Below are positions 14,237 through 14,895 of a stretch of DNA of 14,895 nt, piece after piece. This DNA is from an uncultured Eubacteriales bacterium (lineage in GTDB: Bacteria > Bacillota > Clostridia > Oscillospirales > Acutalibacteraceae): contig ONFW01000009.1 in assembly GCA_900317215.1 (NCBI GenBank), positions 1 through 14,895 on the forward strand, written 5' to 3'. The notes beneath the pieces are model-generated. The model did not search any database, was not told the origin of the DNA, and saw only the letters and a program-made list of their open reading frames with translations. Every line of letters starts with the position of its first letter. The stretch's first letter is position 1. The position numbers and the translations under genes were made by a program.

Positions 14237-14276
14237 ACAGCAAGCAGCCGAGGATATAATCACGAACGCTTACTGT
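14237..14276 (-). promoter_or_regulatory. Intercistronic stem-loop between DUF4358 and MBOAT genes
   Basis: On the minus strand ACAGTAAGC (14276-14268) pairs with GCTTGCTGT (14245-14237), nine pairs with one G-U, enclosing a 22-base loop. It is followed by AAAACTG, not a U run, so it is not a standard terminator. It lies three bases after the DUF4358 stop and 25 bases before the MBOAT start. It may tune relative expression or mRNA processing within the operon. Confidence 0.35.
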
Positions 14277-14279
14277 ATA

Positions 14280-14786
14280 TCACAAAGCCGCCTTAAATAT
14301 TTCCTTTATCTTGTCGGCATTAGCCGAGATAACAAGGGAAACGGTTTTTCCGTTGACGTCAACCGTTGCCTTTTCAATTATTGCAGCCTGCTCAGGGGTA
14401 TAGTTCTTGATGACATTATAGATCGACTGCAGACGAGCCTCTAACTTTTCCTTAATATACTGCACATCATCGTCCGTTTTGGCTGTTATAAACAGGTATT
14501 CCTCCTGATTTACGGCATCATTGCAGAAGCGTCCGGCAAAAGCCTCCATTCTTTCCGCCTCTATGCCCATGTTTTTGAGCCTTCTCTCGGTGAATTCGGC
14601 AGTTTCTGAGGGGAAGGACACCTCATTATTTACCTTTTCGGAAGCATCAGCAAGGCTCATTTTTACAGCCTGTGATGAAGCAACGGAAGCATCCGAAGCA
14701 TTGCCGCCGCTCTCATTGTTTTCTCCGCAGCCACAAAGCGAAAGCATTATTGCAGCCGCAGCAATTACAGTAATTATTCTTTTCAT
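14280..14786 (-). CDS. DUF4358 domain lipoprotein
   Basis: 168-residue predicted lipoprotein. The signal MKRIITVIAAAAIMLSLCGC ends in a lipobox, L17-C18-G19-C20, with C20 the likely lipidated residue. A low-complexity linker rich in Ser, Asn, Ala and Gly (about 21-45) precedes the domain. The remainder (about 50-168) matches the pattern of DUF4358: an EEYLFITAK strand, a DVQYIKEKLEARLQS helix, YTPEQAAIIEKATV and VSLVISANADKIKEIF. No catalytic residue is evident and no function is established; it is presumably anchored on the outer face of the membrane. The frame is open from 14813. The ATG at 14786 is preferred because AAAGGAAAG lies just upstream and gives a proper signal peptide. It sits between an SGNH-like gene (36 bases upstream) and the MBOAT gene, so it is probably an accessory of the O-acylation machinery. 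Recognition of the domain is by memory of its pattern, not a search. Confidence 0.8.
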   Translation of the reverse strand: MKRIITVIAAAAIMLSLCGCGENNESGGNASDASVASSQAVKMSLADASEKVNNEVSFPSETAEFTERRLKNMGIEAERMEAFAGRFCNDAVNQEEYLFITAKTDDDVQYIKEKLEARLQSIYNVIKNYTPEQAAIIEKATVDVNGKTVSLVISANADKIKEIFKAAL

Positions 14787-14822
14787 AATGATCTTTCCTT
14801 TCTTTTTAAACACGATCTATTA

Positions 14823-14895
14823 TCACTGTCCGACATGGGTCTTCAGATAATCCACCCATACCTCACAGCCCTTATCCGAAAAATGCAGTCCCATT
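14823..14895 (-). CDS. C-terminal end of an SGNH/GDSL-like hydrolase (cut by window edge)
   Basis: Only 23 codons and a TGA stop are visible, encoding MGLHFSDKGCEVWVDYLKTH and three more residues; the first Met is simply the first complete codon, not a start. The GLHFSDKGCE..W..YLKTH pattern is typical of the final block of SGNH/GDSL hydrolases, where H (the fourth visible residue) is the catalytic histidine. In many relatives this block reads DGxHFS; here the position three before the histidine is Met rather than Asp. It is followed after 36 bases by the DUF4358 gene on the same strand, so it is probably an upstream member of the same operon. Identification is tentative because almost all of the gene lies outside the window. 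Confidence 0.6.
   Translation of the reverse strand, partial: MGLHFSDKGCEVWVDYLKTHVGQ

Noticed and set aside
1..14895. CRISPR array, insertion sequence, prophage or defence system
   Set aside because: No spaced direct repeats, transposase, integrase, terminal inverted repeats or recognised defence proteins were seen anywhere in the window.

Overview
The window looks like a chromosomal segment of a Gram-positive anaerobe of class Clostridia, most likely Ruminococcus or a close relative in the Oscillospiraceae. The grounds are the phoH-ybeY-dgkA gene order, strong AGGAGG-type ribosome binding sites, TTGACA/TATAAT promoters, a tRNA-Cys gene without an encoded CCA end, a Firmicutes-type YfhO protein, a secreted protein carrying several bacterial Ig-like domains, and an MBOAT/DHHW/DUF4358 cluster of a kind common in Clostridia. 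This assignment is inference from gene content, not from a marker-gene alignment.

Left part (1-2254, minus strand): a housekeeping operon, phoH (PhoH-like ATPase), ybeY (rRNA endonuclease) and dgkA (diacylglycerol/undecaprenol kinase, running off the left edge), transcribed from an extended -10 promoter at about 2002-2030. Next (2188-3329): a divergent pair made of an RsbW/SpoIIAB-like anti-sigma kinase (minus) and an RsbV-like STAS anti-anti-sigma factor (plus). Each has its own promoter and its own intrinsic terminator. No sigma factor lies beside them. From 3476 to 6175 is a YfhO-family polytopic membrane protein (plus). It converges, across a bidirectional terminator, on a 904-residue secreted protein (6307-9021, minus) with an unrecognised N-terminal region of about 500 residues and C-terminal Ig-like domains. 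That gene has a perfect consensus promoter.

Middle (9121-10630): a hairpin-rich gap, tRNA-Cys(GCA) on the minus strand with its own promoter and terminator, then a plus-strand two-gene operon encoding a PNPOx-fold flavin-binding protein and ribonuclease HI.

Right part (10728-14895, minus strand): a run of genes read leftwards. In order of transcription it holds the C-terminal tail of an SGNH/GDSL-like hydrolase, a DUF4358 lipoprotein, an AlgI/DltB-like MBOAT acyltransferase, a DHHW (AlgX/AlgJ-like) protein, and an EamA/DMT transporter. The first four look like a cell-surface O-acylation cassette: the MBOAT would carry acyl groups across the membrane and the SGNH/DHHW proteins would act on extracellular glycan. 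The polymer substrate is not indicated.

There is no sign of a mobile element, CRISPR array or phage gene. Several genes probably begin at internal or non-ATG codons (TTG for yfhO, the PNPOx gene and the MBOAT gene). The starts given here were chosen on ribosome-binding-site position and family fit.
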